In this document: in pieces, positions 8,170-15,663 of the stretch
Numbering within the stretch: position 1 is the first letter of the stretch
Layout of the letters: the number at the start of each line of letters is the position of its first letter
Origin: JBFXDI01 sp050181295
GTDB lineage: Bacteria > Pseudomonadota > Alphaproteobacteria > Rhizobiales > Aestuariivirgaceae
Assembly (NCBI GenBank): GCA_050181295.1
Contig: JBFXDI010000049.1
Location: 1-26,753, forward strand
Length of the DNA: 26,753 bases
Direction of reading: 5' to 3'
Translations under genes and position numbers: made by a program
Notes under the pieces: model-generated
Told to the model about the DNA's origin: nothing
Seen by the model: the letters and a program-made list of their open reading frames with translations, nothing else
The model's database searches: none

Positions 8170-9330
8170 TCAGTGCTTTGCGTCCATCGCATCCAGCACC
8201 TGCATGTGGAACCAGTGCAGCTGGATCTCCGAGAACCATGAGGTCTTCTCGTCGCAGACATAGCGGCCCTGGTCGAAACCGAGCGACGACAGCCCCCGCT
8301 GCACGCTCTCCACGATGCCGATGTCCTCGATGTTGAACATGTGCATGAAGAGGTCGCGCACCGCGAGCAGCTTCGGGTCGTTCTCGGCGGCTCCGGCGGG
8401 AGTATAGATGTCGACCCTCTCGGCGCAGGCGGCGATGCCGTCAGGCGCCATCCTGAGCACCACCAGATTGTCCGAGCCTGGCAGGCTCAGCATGCAGAGA
8501 TGCGGCCAGGCCTGCCACGCGTAGTAGGGCGAGCCCGGCGTCAGCTCGAGGCCCGGAAAGCCCTCCTTGCTCTTGAAGCGGTTGAACGTCCAGCGCCGCT
8601 GCTCGACGAACTCCACCATCTCCTGCTCGAGCACCTTCGAGAGCTGCGGGTGCGCGATCGGGATGTGATAGGCCTCGGAGAAGTTGTCGACCACGACTTT
8701 CCAGTTGGCCTTGATGTCGTAGTGGAGCCGCTCTGCCACGACCCAGTCGGCGATGCCGGGCAGGAAGGACTCGATATTCCGCCCGAAGCCCTGCATCTCG
8801 ATCTCGAAAGGTCCGCAGTCGGAATCGAGGTTGACGAAGATAAGTCCCGCGGCAATTCCGAGGGAGACGGGCTTGAGCTTGAAATCCGTCTTGTCGAAGC
8901 CTTTGAGCTCCCCGGTCATGGGCGCCGCTGCGAGCGTCCCGTCGAGCCGATAGAGCCAGGCGTGGTAGGGGCAGGAGATGCCCTTCGTCTTCAGTCGCCC
9001 GGCGCCCTTCAAAAGCTCGTGTCCGCGATGCTGGCAGACGTTGTAGAAGGCCCGCACCTCGCCGTCCTGGCCCCGGACGACAAGGATCGGCTGCTCGCCC
9101 ACCATGTCGGTGAAATACATACCGGGCTCGCGCACGTCGCTTACGTGGCCGACATAGCACCAGGACCGCTGGTGCACCTTGCGCATCTCCTCGCGATAGA
9201 GGGCGACGTCGGTGTAGTAGCGGGAAGGAAGCGTGGGCGATGAGAGCGGGTCGAGTGTCACTCGGCCGCGATTGCCCGCAGGCAGGTGCGGCGTGCGCGC
9301 GGTCGTGCGCTTCTCTTCGAGCATCGACAT
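8170..9330 (-). CDS. Rieske non-haem iron oxygenase, alpha subunit (quaternary-amine type)
   Basis: A 386-residue oxygenase. The Rieske cluster ligands are C99-x-H101 and C120-x2-H123, with 18 residues between the two pairs. The mononuclear iron site is in DNFSEAYHIPIAH: H222 and H227, with the third ligand probably the Asp in IEDIGIVES. The residue that bridges the two metal centres is E219 rather than the Asp found in naphthalene-dioxygenase-like enzymes; Glu here is known from carnitine and glycine-betaine monooxygenases. It thus probably oxidises an N-methyl or related carbon of a quaternary or tertiary amine. A reductase partner of the GbcB/CntB kind is not in the window. GGAGGG precedes the ATG by 7 nt. 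It ends the M24-PhzF-Rieske operon and converges with the hydrolase. Confidence 0.88.
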   Translation of the reverse strand: MSMLEEKRTTARTPHLPAGNRGRVTLDPLSSPTLPSRYYTDVALYREEMRKVHQRSWCYVGHVSDVREPGMYFTDMVGEQPILVVRGQDGEVRAFYNVCQHRGHELLKGAGRLKTKGISCPYHAWLYRLDGTLAAAPMTGELKGFDKTDFKLKPVSLGIAAGLIFVNLDSDCGPFEIEMQGFGRNIESFLPGIADWVVAERLHYDIKANWKVVVDNFSEAYHIPIAHPQLSKVLEQEMVEFVEQRRWTFNRFKSKEGFPGLELTPGSPYYAWQAWPHLCMLSLPGSDNLVVLRMAPDGIAACAERVDIYTPAGAAENDPKLLAVRDLFMHMFNIEDIGIVESVQRGLSSLGFDQGRYVCDEKTSWFSEIQLHWFHMQVLDAMDAKH

Positions 9331-9422
9331 GGCCAGACCCTCCAGGGCAGCAGCCCAATCTCGCGCCTTAGGGGGTAGCGGTCAATGCAGCCGTTGGTGA
9401 AGCGCGACGAACATCCCGCCGG

Positions 9423-10217
9423 CTATGCGGAGATCGCGGGCATTGTGCCTTCGGCGATGGTGCGGCACGGGCCAGCGACGATCACGCCGACCCCTTGGAG
9501 AGTGCAGGTCATCCGGCCGCGCCTTTCCGAGAGCTGGCGGGAGTGGAGCGTGTCGCGGCCGAGGCGCTTCGCCCAGTAGGGCACGAGCGAGCACTGCGCG
9601 ACGCCGGAGACCGGATCCTCGGGAACGCCGTTGGCCGGAGCGAAGAACCGCAGCACGTAGTCTGCGTCCTCCCCGGGGGCCGTGATGGCGATGGTCGGGC
9701 GATCCAGGGTCGCGAGGGCGGCGAAATCCGGCTTGACGGACGCAACCTCGCCCGCCGAGCGAAGCACCGCAACGTAGTGGCGTCCGATGTGGGTCTCCGC
9801 GGCCACGGTCCCCAGGCCGTCCCGCAGCGCGATCGGGAGTTCGCACGGGACAATTTCGTCGGCCGGCAGGGTGATGGCGAAGCCGTCGCCCTCTCGCGTG
9901 GCGGGCAGCCGTCCACTCAGATGCGAATTGAAGACGACCGACCGGCGCTTCGGCTCGACGGCGGTCATGATGGCGTGGGCCGCCGCGAGCGTCGCGTGTC
10001 CGACGAGCGGAAGCTCGCGCGTCGGAGTGAACCAGCGGATGTCGTATTCGCCGTCAGCGCCCCGCAGGAAAACCGTCTCCGAGACATTGAACTCGCGTGC
10101 CATGGCCTGCATGGCCGAGGCCGCAACATCATCATCGAGCAGGCAGACGACCGCCGGATTGCCCGTGAAGGGCTCCGGTGCGAAGGCGTCGATCCAGAAG
10201 AACCGGTTGCCGGGCAT
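9423..10217 (-). CDS. PhzF family protein (isomerase/epimerase-like)
   Basis: A 264-residue protein with the PhzF/diaminopimelate-epimerase fold signatures: IDAFAPEPFTGNPAVV at the N-terminus, NVSETVFL with E47 (the catalytic Glu of PhzF), GHATLAAAHA with H74, and PEDPVSGVAQC with D201. Both halves of the pseudo-symmetric fold are present and the length is normal. PhzF proteins catalyse proton shifts or isomerisation on small metabolites; most genomic members have no known substrate and do not make phenazines. It sits 18 nt downstream of the M24 gene and 92 nt upstream of the Rieske gene, so an isomerisation step in the same catabolic route is plausible. The usual GSA after EDP-[VT] is GVA here, a mild variation. 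Confidence 0.88.
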   Translation of the reverse strand: MPGNRFFWIDAFAPEPFTGNPAVVCLLDDDVAASAMQAMAREFNVSETVFLRGADGEYDIRWFTPTRELPLVGHATLAAAHAIMTAVEPKRRSVVFNSHLSGRLPATREGDGFAITLPADEIVPCELPIALRDGLGTVAAETHIGRHYVAVLRSAGEVASVKPDFAALATLDRPTIAITAPGEDADYVLRFFAPANGVPEDPVSGVAQCSLVPYWAKRLGRDTLHSRQLSERRGRMTCTLQGVGVIVAGPCRTIAEGTMPAISA

Positions 10218-10235
10218 GGAACGGCGTCCAAGGGA

Positions 10236-11393
10236 TCAGAGGACGGTCAACTCTCGTGGATACTGCGTGAAATACTCGAAGCCTTTGTCCGTCACGACGA
10301 TCGAATCGCCGATGCGGCCTCCGAACTTTCCTTCGACCGTGATGCCTCCGTCCACGGCGAATGTCATCCCGGCCTCGAGCACAGTCTTGTCGCCGCGCTT
10401 GAGCTCGGGCGGCTCGATGAAGGAGCAGCCGATGGAGCGCCCGGTCCGGTAGGAGGGGCCGAATCCCGCCTCCTTGTAGACTTCCTCCGCCGCGTGATTG
10501 ACGTCCTCGCAGACGGCGCCAGGCTTGATCGCCGCGAGCGCGGTCTGCTGGGCTTTCACGGCCGCTTCCTGGACTCTCGCCTGCTCGTCGGTGATCGAGC
10601 CGACGTAGAACTCGCGGTCGAAGCCGAGTTTGTAGTTGTGGAAATTGGCGACGCCGCAGAAGCAGAGATAGATGGGATCGCCCTTCTCGATCCGCTTCGT
10701 GGCGGAGCGACGGTGCACCATGCATGTATCGCGGCCCGACTGCATGATCTGCAGATTATAGATCGTGGGCGAGACGAAGCGGTGGCGCGGATCCTCGAGC
10801 AGCGTCGCGGCTTTGCGGGTGCCTCCGGCGATAGCGGCGAGCGCCACCTCGTACTCCGGCACCCCGATGCCGATGGCCGAGCGGGCGCCTTCCAGCATCG
10901 CTACAGCGACCTTGCCGGCGGCCCGCATGATCTCGATCTCGGAGGCGGACTTCCGCACCCGGATCTGCGTGGTGATCGGGTGCAGATCGGCGCGCCGGTG
11001 CTTCTCGATCAAGGGTTTCAGGCGAAGCGCGATGGACGGATGAATGGTGCGCTTCTCGAAGCCGACGCTCCCGAAGCGCGCCTTTGCGATGTAGCGCTCC
11101 AGCGTTCCCGCCCATTCGCCGTCGATGCCGTCGGCCCAGGGCCGCACGTCGCCTATCCAGCTCATCACGCGGCACATTTCCGATTCCATCAGCGGCGTGA
11201 TGATCGTCGGCTCGCCGCTGCGCGGCACAAGGACCAGCGTGGGGCGGCCGAGTTCCACGCCGAGATAGTTCCAGTAGCCGGCGAAGTAGATGATCGAATC
11301 CGGATCGGTCAGGATGGCGAGGTCGATGTTGGCTTCCGCGAGCCCGGACTGGAGGGCTATTGTCCGGGCCTTGTATTCGTCCTCGTTGGTCAT
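10236..11393 (-). CDS. M24 (creatinase/pita-bread fold) protein lacking the metal-ligand set
   Basis: A 385-residue protein with an N-terminal creatinase-type domain (about 1-145) and a C-terminal pita-bread domain. ATG 11393 is chosen because GGAG lies 6 nt upstream and the candidate promoter ends just before it. The classical M24 metallopeptidase ligands are mostly missing: the IDxG aspartate is replaced in YLCFCGV (241-248), the GHG histidine by GRS (318-320), the first Glu by Asp in AVDGG (346-350) and the last Glu by Gly in GRIGD (359-363). D259 in GFDREF remains. This points to the metal-independent creatinase or ectoine-hydrolase branch, which cleaves C-N bonds of small compounds rather than peptides. 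It is the first gene of the operon with PhzF and the Rieske oxygenase. Confidence 0.85.
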   Translation of the reverse strand: MTNEDEYKARTIALQSGLAEANIDLAILTDPDSIIYFAGYWNYLGVELGRPTLVLVPRSGEPTIITPLMESEMCRVMSWIGDVRPWADGIDGEWAGTLERYIAKARFGSVGFEKRTIHPSIALRLKPLIEKHRRADLHPITTQIRVRKSASEIEIMRAAGKVAVAMLEGARSAIGIGVPEYEVALAAIAGGTRKAATLLEDPRHRFVSPTIYNLQIMQSGRDTCMVHRRSATKRIEKGDPIYLCFCGVANFHNYKLGFDREFYVGSITDEQARVQEAAVKAQQTALAAIKPGAVCEDVNHAAEEVYKEAGFGPSYRTGRSIGCSFIEPPELKRGDKTVLEAGMTFAVDGGITVEGKFGGRIGDSIVVTDKGFEYFTQYPRELTVL

Positions 11394-11426
11394 GATCGTC
11401 TCCAAGCTGCATACACCTTGTTCGTA

Positions 11427-11456
11427 GTCGTAGGATCGAAACCTTGGGTTGGTCAA
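11427..11456 (-). promoter_or_regulatory. Candidate promoter of the M24-PhzF-Rieske operon
   Basis: On the minus strand TTGACC (11456-11451) and TACGAC (11432-11427) are separated by 18 nt. A transcript would begin around 11420 and carry a short leader with the GGAG ribosome-binding site before ATG 11393. The -35 box is strong and the -10 box is moderate. Confidence 0.45.
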
Positions 11457-11515
11457 GGGCGCTTTTTATGCGGGGGTTCCCGAGCGCCTACGTGATTGCC
11501 GCGTCCCGGCTATGC

Positions 11516-11552
11516 GTATACACCGCCCCTTCTGTGTATACACCGCCCCTTC
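11516..11552. repeat. Two tandem 17-bp direct repeats at 20-bp period
   Basis: GTATACACCGCCCCTTC occurs at 11516-11532 and again, identically, at 11536-11552. The 20-bp period is close to two helical turns, which would put both copies on the same DNA face. Each contains the GTATAC dyad often seen in operators of FadR/VanR-type GntR regulators. They lie just upstream of the GatC-like/amidase genes and behind the divergent M24 promoter; a partial match (ATACACC) occurs at 11411-11417. Confidence 0.7.
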
Positions 11553-11569
11553 CCCAACGGAGATATCGC

Positions 11570-11788
11570 GTGAAGAAACTCCAGAAAGCCACGCTCCTCG
11601 CTATCAGGGATGAGATGGCCTGCCGCGCCTGGTCCGACAAAGAACTCGAGGAGCTCGTGGCTTCGCGCGGTGGCGCGATCTCCGGGCTGCAGCAGTTGCT
11701 GCGGGATCTCGAAGCGCTGAGAGAGGTCAATCTGGGCGGGATCCCTCCGTCGGATTCTATTGACCGGGAACCAAAAGCAAATGCCTGA
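11570..11788 (+). CDS. Small GatC-like companion protein of the amidase
   Basis: A 72-residue frame starting at GTG 11570, with GGAG 7 nt upstream. The frame stays open further upstream, but that extension would run through the tandem repeats and has no ribosome-binding site. The protein is helical and charged (AWSDKELEELVAS, LLRDLEALREVNLGGIPPSD). The last block resembles the end of GatC, where a short helix is followed by a valine/leucine-glycine-x-proline segment. Its stop overlaps the ATG of an amidase-signature enzyme by 8 nt, the arrangement expected for a GatC/AtzG-like stabilising subunit. Family membership is my inference from size, pattern and position; no strict motif proves it. 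Confidence 0.6.
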   Translation: MKKLQKATLLAIRDEMACRAWSDKELEELVASRGGAISGLQQLLRDLEALREVNLGGIPPSDSIDREPKANA

Positions 11789-13190
11789 AGCGGACCTGGT
11801 CTTTAGGCCGGCCAGCGAGCTCGCGGCGGGTTTGCGCCGACGGGCCTTCAGCACCGTCGAAATGGTGGAGGCATTGCTTGACCGCATCTCGCGGATCAAC
11901 CCCACCTGTCATGCCTTCATCACCGTGACCCGGGAGGACGCTCGGCGCCGGGCGGCCGAATGCGACCAGCAGCTTCAGTCCGGCGCGACTGAATCTTCCT
12001 TCCTGGGGATACCTTTCGTTTCCAAGGACATGATCGACATCGCCGGCGTCGAGACCACGGCCGGCTCGCGCGTGCTCGCCGGCAATGTGGCCGCCCGGAA
12101 TGCTGCTGTCATCGACAGCCTCTTCGCGGCCGGCGCCGTCAGTCTCGGGAAGGCGAACCTGCACGAATTCGCCTACGGCACGACAGGCGAGAACAGCGTC
12201 TACGGGACGGCGCTCAATGCCTATGATCCCTCGCGGCTGGCCTGCGGGTCCTCCAGCGGCTCGGCAGCAGCGGTGGCGCACGGATTGGCTGTCGCAGCGC
12301 TCGGCACCGACACCGGCGGATCGGTGCGGATCCCGGCCGTTCTCAACGGGCTCGTGGGCCTGAAGCCGACCTTCGGGCGCATTTCGACCGAAGGCGTCCT
12401 GCCTTTCTGCTGGTCCCTCGATCATGTCGGTCTCATCACGCGCGCGGTGCGCGACTGCGCCGATCTTCTGACTGCCTGCGTCGGGGCGAAAGATTTTCCG
12501 CCTGTTCCGGACGCTTCGTTGACCTCCGGGAAGAACGCCCTGTCGGGACTGAGGGTGGGAATTCCCCGGGGGTATTACTGGGAGAACGCGGACCCGGAAG
12601 TTCTGGCGGCGGGCGAGGGGGCCGTCCGCTGTCTTGAGCGCGCAGGAGCCTTGGTCCGGCCCGTGGAACTTCCCGATCCTTCGCAGGCGAGGACGGTCTC
12701 CTTGACGATCCAGATGCCCGAGGCGTTGAGTTTCCATTCGCAGTATCTGAAGGATCGGAGCGACCTCTATGGAGAGGACCTGCGATCCGGTCTGGCGCTC
12801 GGCCAGTTCATCCTCGCCGAGCACTACGTCCGGGCAAGACGCTTCCTTTCCGTCTATCGCGCGCAGATGAAGGCGATCTTCGAGGCCATCGACCTGATCG
12901 TCACCCCTGCGACGCCGGTTCCAGCGCCACCTATCGGCACCACTTCCCTCGATTCAGGGGCCGGAGAGGAGCCGGTAGGCAACGTGCTCGCCCGCTACAC
13001 CAGCTTCTTCAACATGTCCGGCAATCCGGCCTTGACGCTTCCCTGTCGCATGCATTCCACCGGCTTGCCCATCGGAGTTCAACTCGTAGGACCGCTTTGG
13101 AACGAGGAGATCGTGCTGCGTGCCGCTGCAACGATCGAGGCAGAGTTCTCCCTGGAAATCCCGCTGCCGCCTCTGCGTCCCGCTTCATAA
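11781..13190 (+). CDS. Amidase-signature family hydrolase (GatA-like)
   Basis: A 469-residue amidase with the Ser-cisSer-Lys triad in place: K82 in PFVSKDMIDIAG, cis-Ser S158 in CGSSSGSAAAVA, and nucleophile S181 in GTDTGGSVRIPA. The flanking NLHEFAYGTTGEN and GLVGLKPTFGRIS blocks are typical of the GatA branch. It is too widely used a fold to give the substrate: candidates are amides, ureido compounds and carbamates arising from the imported nutrient. ATG 11781 overlaps the small upstream gene by 8 nt, implying coupling; a TTG at 11760 is a weaker alternative. No GatB is present, so this is a catabolic amidase and not a tRNA amidotransferase. A transporter operon starts 100 nt downstream. 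Confidence 0.9.
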   Translation: MPEADLVFRPASELAAGLRRRAFSTVEMVEALLDRISRINPTCHAFITVTREDARRRAAECDQQLQSGATESSFLGIPFVSKDMIDIAGVETTAGSRVLAGNVAARNAAVIDSLFAAGAVSLGKANLHEFAYGTTGENSVYGTALNAYDPSRLACGSSSGSAAAVAHGLAVAALGTDTGGSVRIPAVLNGLVGLKPTFGRISTEGVLPFCWSLDHVGLITRAVRDCADLLTACVGAKDFPPVPDASLTSGKNALSGLRVGIPRGYYWENADPEVLAAGEGAVRCLERAGALVRPVELPDPSQARTVSLTIQMPEALSFHSQYLKDRSDLYGEDLRSGLALGQFILAEHYVRARRFLSVYRAQMKAIFEAIDLIVTPATPVPAPPIGTTSLDSGAGEEPVGNVLARYTSFFNMSGNPALTLPCRMHSTGLPIGVQLVGPLWNEEIVLRAAATIEAEFSLEIPLPPLRPAS

Positions 13191-13195
13191 ACATC

Positions 13196-13226
13196 TTGAC
13201 TCAGCGCTGCACACGAACGGTATACT
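13196..13226 (+). promoter_or_regulatory. Candidate promoter with GTATAC site for the orphan transporter
   Basis: TTGACT (13196-13201) and TATACT (13221-13226) are good hexamers, but the spacer is 19 nt, longer than ideal, which often goes with regulated promoters. The -10 box overlaps GTATAC (13220-13225), the same core found in the tandem repeats upstream of the amidase genes. The amidase stop codon is only 6 nt before the -35 box. Confidence 0.5.
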
Positions 13227-13290
13227 TCCCTTAGGGAGGCCTGCCGGAACTGGTCGACGTTCCGGCGATAGCGTCATGAGAGGAAAAGCC

Positions 13291-14331
13291 ATGAAAATCC
13301 GTCTGTCGTTGCTGGCCATAACCCTTCTGGGAGGACTTATTCAACCCGCAGCCGCTCGTGATCTGACGATCATTTCCTGGGGCGGCTCGGTGAACGATGC
13401 TCAGCGCGAAGCCTTCTTCGCGCCCTTCGCGGCTGAAGCCGGCATCAAGGTTGTCGACGATGCCTGGGGCGGGGGAGTTGGCGCGATCCGGACCCGCGTG
13501 GAGGCCGGCGGCGATCCGGGCTGGGACGTCGTCCAGGGCGAAGCCGAGGAAGTCCAGATCGGATGCGCCGAAGGCCTCTATGAGCCGATCGACTGGTCCA
13601 AGATCAAGGAGAAGGATCGGCTGATCCCCGAGGGCGTCAGCAAATGCGGCGTCGGCTCGATGGTCTGGTCGGCGGGCATCGCCTACGACAAGGACAAGCT
13701 CGATCCCGCGCCGACCTCGGTCGCCGATTTCTTCGACACGCAGCGCTTCCCGGGCAAGCGCGCCATTCGCAAGGGTCCAAAATACGCTCTCGAGATCGCG
13801 CTCATGGCCGACGGCGTCCCGGCCGACAAGGTCTATGAGACCCTCCGGACGCAGGAAGGCGTCGACAAGGCGTTCGCGAAGCTCGAGAGCATCAAGCCCG
13901 ATCTCCTCTTCTTCGAGAGCGGCGGCCAGTCCATCCAGCTCATGGCTTCGGGCGAGGCGGCGATGGTCATGGCCTTCAACGGCCGCGTCACTGCCGCCAA
14001 CCAGACGGACAAGCGCAATTTCAAGTTCATCTGGCCTGGCAGCGTCTATGCCGTCGACTCGTGGGTCATTCTCCGCAACAGCCCCAACAAGGAGGCTGCC
14101 CTGAAGTTCGTCGAGTTTGCGGCGCGGGCCGAGCAGCAGAAGATCCTTCCGCTCAAGGTCGCCTACGGGCCGACCAATACCGCGGCAACGGATGCGCTTC
14201 CGAAGGACGTCGCAGCGGAGCTTCCGACCTACCCGGAGAACCTCAAGGGCGCCCTCAATCTCGATGCCAACTTCTGGAGCGACAACATCCAGCCTTTGAC
14301 GGAACGCTTCAACCTTTTTGCAGGCCAGTAA
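13291..14331 (+). CDS. ABC transporter substrate-binding protein (polyamine/opine/phosphonate type)
   Basis: A 346-residue periplasmic binding protein. ATG 13291 is preferred over the long upstream open frame because GAGAGG stands 7 nt before it and a signal peptide follows directly (MKIRLSLLAITLLGG, cleavage after QPAAA). The mature start, RDLTIISWGGSVNDAQREAF, is typical of PotD/PotF-like proteins (SBP_bac_8 class). It differs clearly from the other two binding proteins in the window, so it should bind a different ligand. The gene is followed by a stem-loop and then by two permease genes, without an ATPase gene. The amidase upstream and the GntR regulator downstream probably belong to the same regulon. 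Confidence 0.92.
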   Translation: MKIRLSLLAITLLGGLIQPAAARDLTIISWGGSVNDAQREAFFAPFAAEAGIKVVDDAWGGGVGAIRTRVEAGGDPGWDVVQGEAEEVQIGCAEGLYEPIDWSKIKEKDRLIPEGVSKCGVGSMVWSAGIAYDKDKLDPAPTSVADFFDTQRFPGKRAIRKGPKYALEIALMADGVPADKVYETLRTQEGVDKAFAKLESIKPDLLFFESGGQSIQLMASGEAAMVMAFNGRVTAANQTDKRNFKFIWPGSVYAVDSWVILRNSPNKEAALKFVEFAARAEQQKILPLKVAYGPTNTAATDALPKDVAAELPTYPENLKGALNLDANFWSDNIQPLTERFNLFAGQ

Positions 14332-14377
14332 CGGCCCTCACCTTGCGGGCGTGACAGAGGTCGTGCCGAGTCCCAGC

Positions 14378-14401
14378 AGCGCGGGAGGAGACTCCCGCGT
14401 T
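14378..14401 (+). terminator. Stem-loop after the substrate-binding protein gene
   Basis: CGCGGGAG (14380-14387), a GAGA tetraloop and CTCCCGCG (14392-14399) form a perfect 8-bp GC stem, extended by a G-T and an A-T pair. It lies 46 nt after the binding-protein stop and 77 nt before the permease start. The downstream sequence CTGTCGCC has no T run, so partial attenuation or mRNA stabilisation is more likely than full termination. Confidence 0.5.
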
Positions 14402-14478
14402 CTGTCGCCTCATGTGGAATGGTATCAATGCCTGCAACGCCATATCGGCGAAGCAGGACATTGAGGGTCGGAGGTGCA

Positions 14479-15663
14479 ATGACCGGCAGGCATCGCATTG
14501 CAACGGCTCTGCTGCTTGCTCCCATGGCTGCCTTTCTGGTCGCCACTCTTGTCATTCCCGTGCTGCTGATGGTGGTGGAGAGTGCCCGGGACACGGAGGT
14601 CGCCGGCGCTCTGCCCAAGACCCTGACGGTGCTCGAAGGGTGGAATGTCTCGGAGCCCATTCCGGACGCCGCATATGCGGCGCTTGCCGAGGACCTCAAG
14701 GCGGCGGGCGCCGCGAGGGGCAAGGTCGCGACCCGGCTCAACCTCGATATGCCGGGGGCCCTAAGCCTCCTTTCCGGAAGCTTCCGGGCGCTTCAGGAGG
14801 CGGACGGAGCGGACCCGAAGTCGGTGCTTGTCGCCCAGGACGCCCGATGGGCGAAGCCCGATATCTGGCGCGCGATCCACGATGCCCGGGGGCCCTGGAC
14901 CGATCGCTTCCTGCTGGCGGCTATCGATCTGAAGCGCGACGCGCAGGGCGAGGTCAAATCCGTCTCCGGCTCTCTCTATCGAACGATCTATCTGCGGACA
15001 TTCACGGTCGCCGTTCTGGTGACCGTGATCTGCCTCCTGCTCGGGGTGCCCGTTTCGCTCTACCTTGCATCCCTGCCGCCGCAGAAGGCGATGCCGCTCC
15101 TGCTCGTGCTCATGCTGCCGCTCTGGACTTCGGTCCTTGTGCGGGCCATGGCCTGGATCCTCCTGCTGCAAACCAACGGCCTGGTGAACGAAATCCTGCT
15201 GACGCTGCGGATCGTCTCCGAACCGTTACGGCTGGTCTTCAACCGCACGGGCGTCCTCATCGCGATGACGCATGTGCTGCTGCCGTTCATGATCCTGCCC
15301 GTCTATAACGCGATGAGAACGGTGCCCCGAAACCAGCTTCGCGCCGCCGGATCGCTGGGCGCGACGCCCTTCACCGTCTTCCGGCGGGTCTATCTCCCGC
15401 AGTGCCGGTCAGGGATCGCGGCGGGATGCCTGCTCGTCTTCGCCTCCGCGAGTGGCTACTACATCACGCCGGCGCTGGTAGGGGGAGGTTCCGATCAGAT
15501 GCTCGGGACGTATGTGGAGCTGGCGGCGCTTCGCTACAGCAACCAGCCATTGGCGGCGGCGCTCGGGGTTGTCTTCCTGATTGTGTTTCTCGTCCTGATC
15601 GGCGTCATGGCTCTGCTTCTGAGACCCAGGGCCTTCGCGCAGGGAGGTCAGGCGCATGGCTGA
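14479..15663 (+). CDS. ABC transporter permease (PotB-like) with large periplasmic insert
   Basis: A 394-residue permease. ATG 14479 is chosen for GGAGG 4 nt upstream. After the first membrane helix (about 8-33) comes a hydrophilic segment of roughly 140 residues (about 34-173, with LEGWNVSEPIPDAAYAAL and ARGPWTDRFLLAAI), before the regular five-helix core resumes. The EAA coupling loop, RAAGSLGATPFTVFRRVYLP, is intact. Typical PotB proteins are near 290-310 residues, so the insert accounts for the extra length; related long permeases occur in some alphaproteobacterial Pot-like systems. It may contact the binding protein. The last codons overlap the next permease by 8 nt. Confidence 0.9.
   Translation: MTGRHRIATALLLAPMAAFLVATLVIPVLLMVVESARDTEVAGALPKTLTVLEGWNVSEPIPDAAYAALAEDLKAAGAARGKVATRLNLDMPGALSLLSGSFRALQEADGADPKSVLVAQDARWAKPDIWRAIHDARGPWTDRFLLAAIDLKRDAQGEVKSVSGSLYRTIYLRTFTVAVLVTVICLLLGVPVSLYLASLPPQKAMPLLLVLMLPLWTSVLVRAMAWILLLQTNGLVNEILLTLRIVSEPLRLVFNRTGVLIAMTHVLLPFMILPVYNAMRTVPRNQLRAAGSLGATPFTVFRRVYLPQCRSGIAAGCLLVFASASGYYITPALVGGGSDQMLGTYVELAALRYSNQPLAAALGVVFLIVFLVLIGVMALLLRPRAFAQGGQAHG

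Noticed and set aside
9495..11495. Long plus-strand open frame of 666 codons
   Set aside because: It lies antisense to the PhzF and M24 genes, has no family pattern and is Arg/Gly/His-rich, as expected for the shadow of GC-rich coding sequence.
11516..11552. Start of a CRISPR array
   Set aside because: There are only two units, the period is 20 bp with a 3-nt gap, and no further copies or cas genes exist.
11444..11569. N-terminal extension of the small GatC-like protein
   Set aside because: It would translate the tandem operator-like repeats and has no ribosome-binding site; GTG 11570 has GGAG at good distance.
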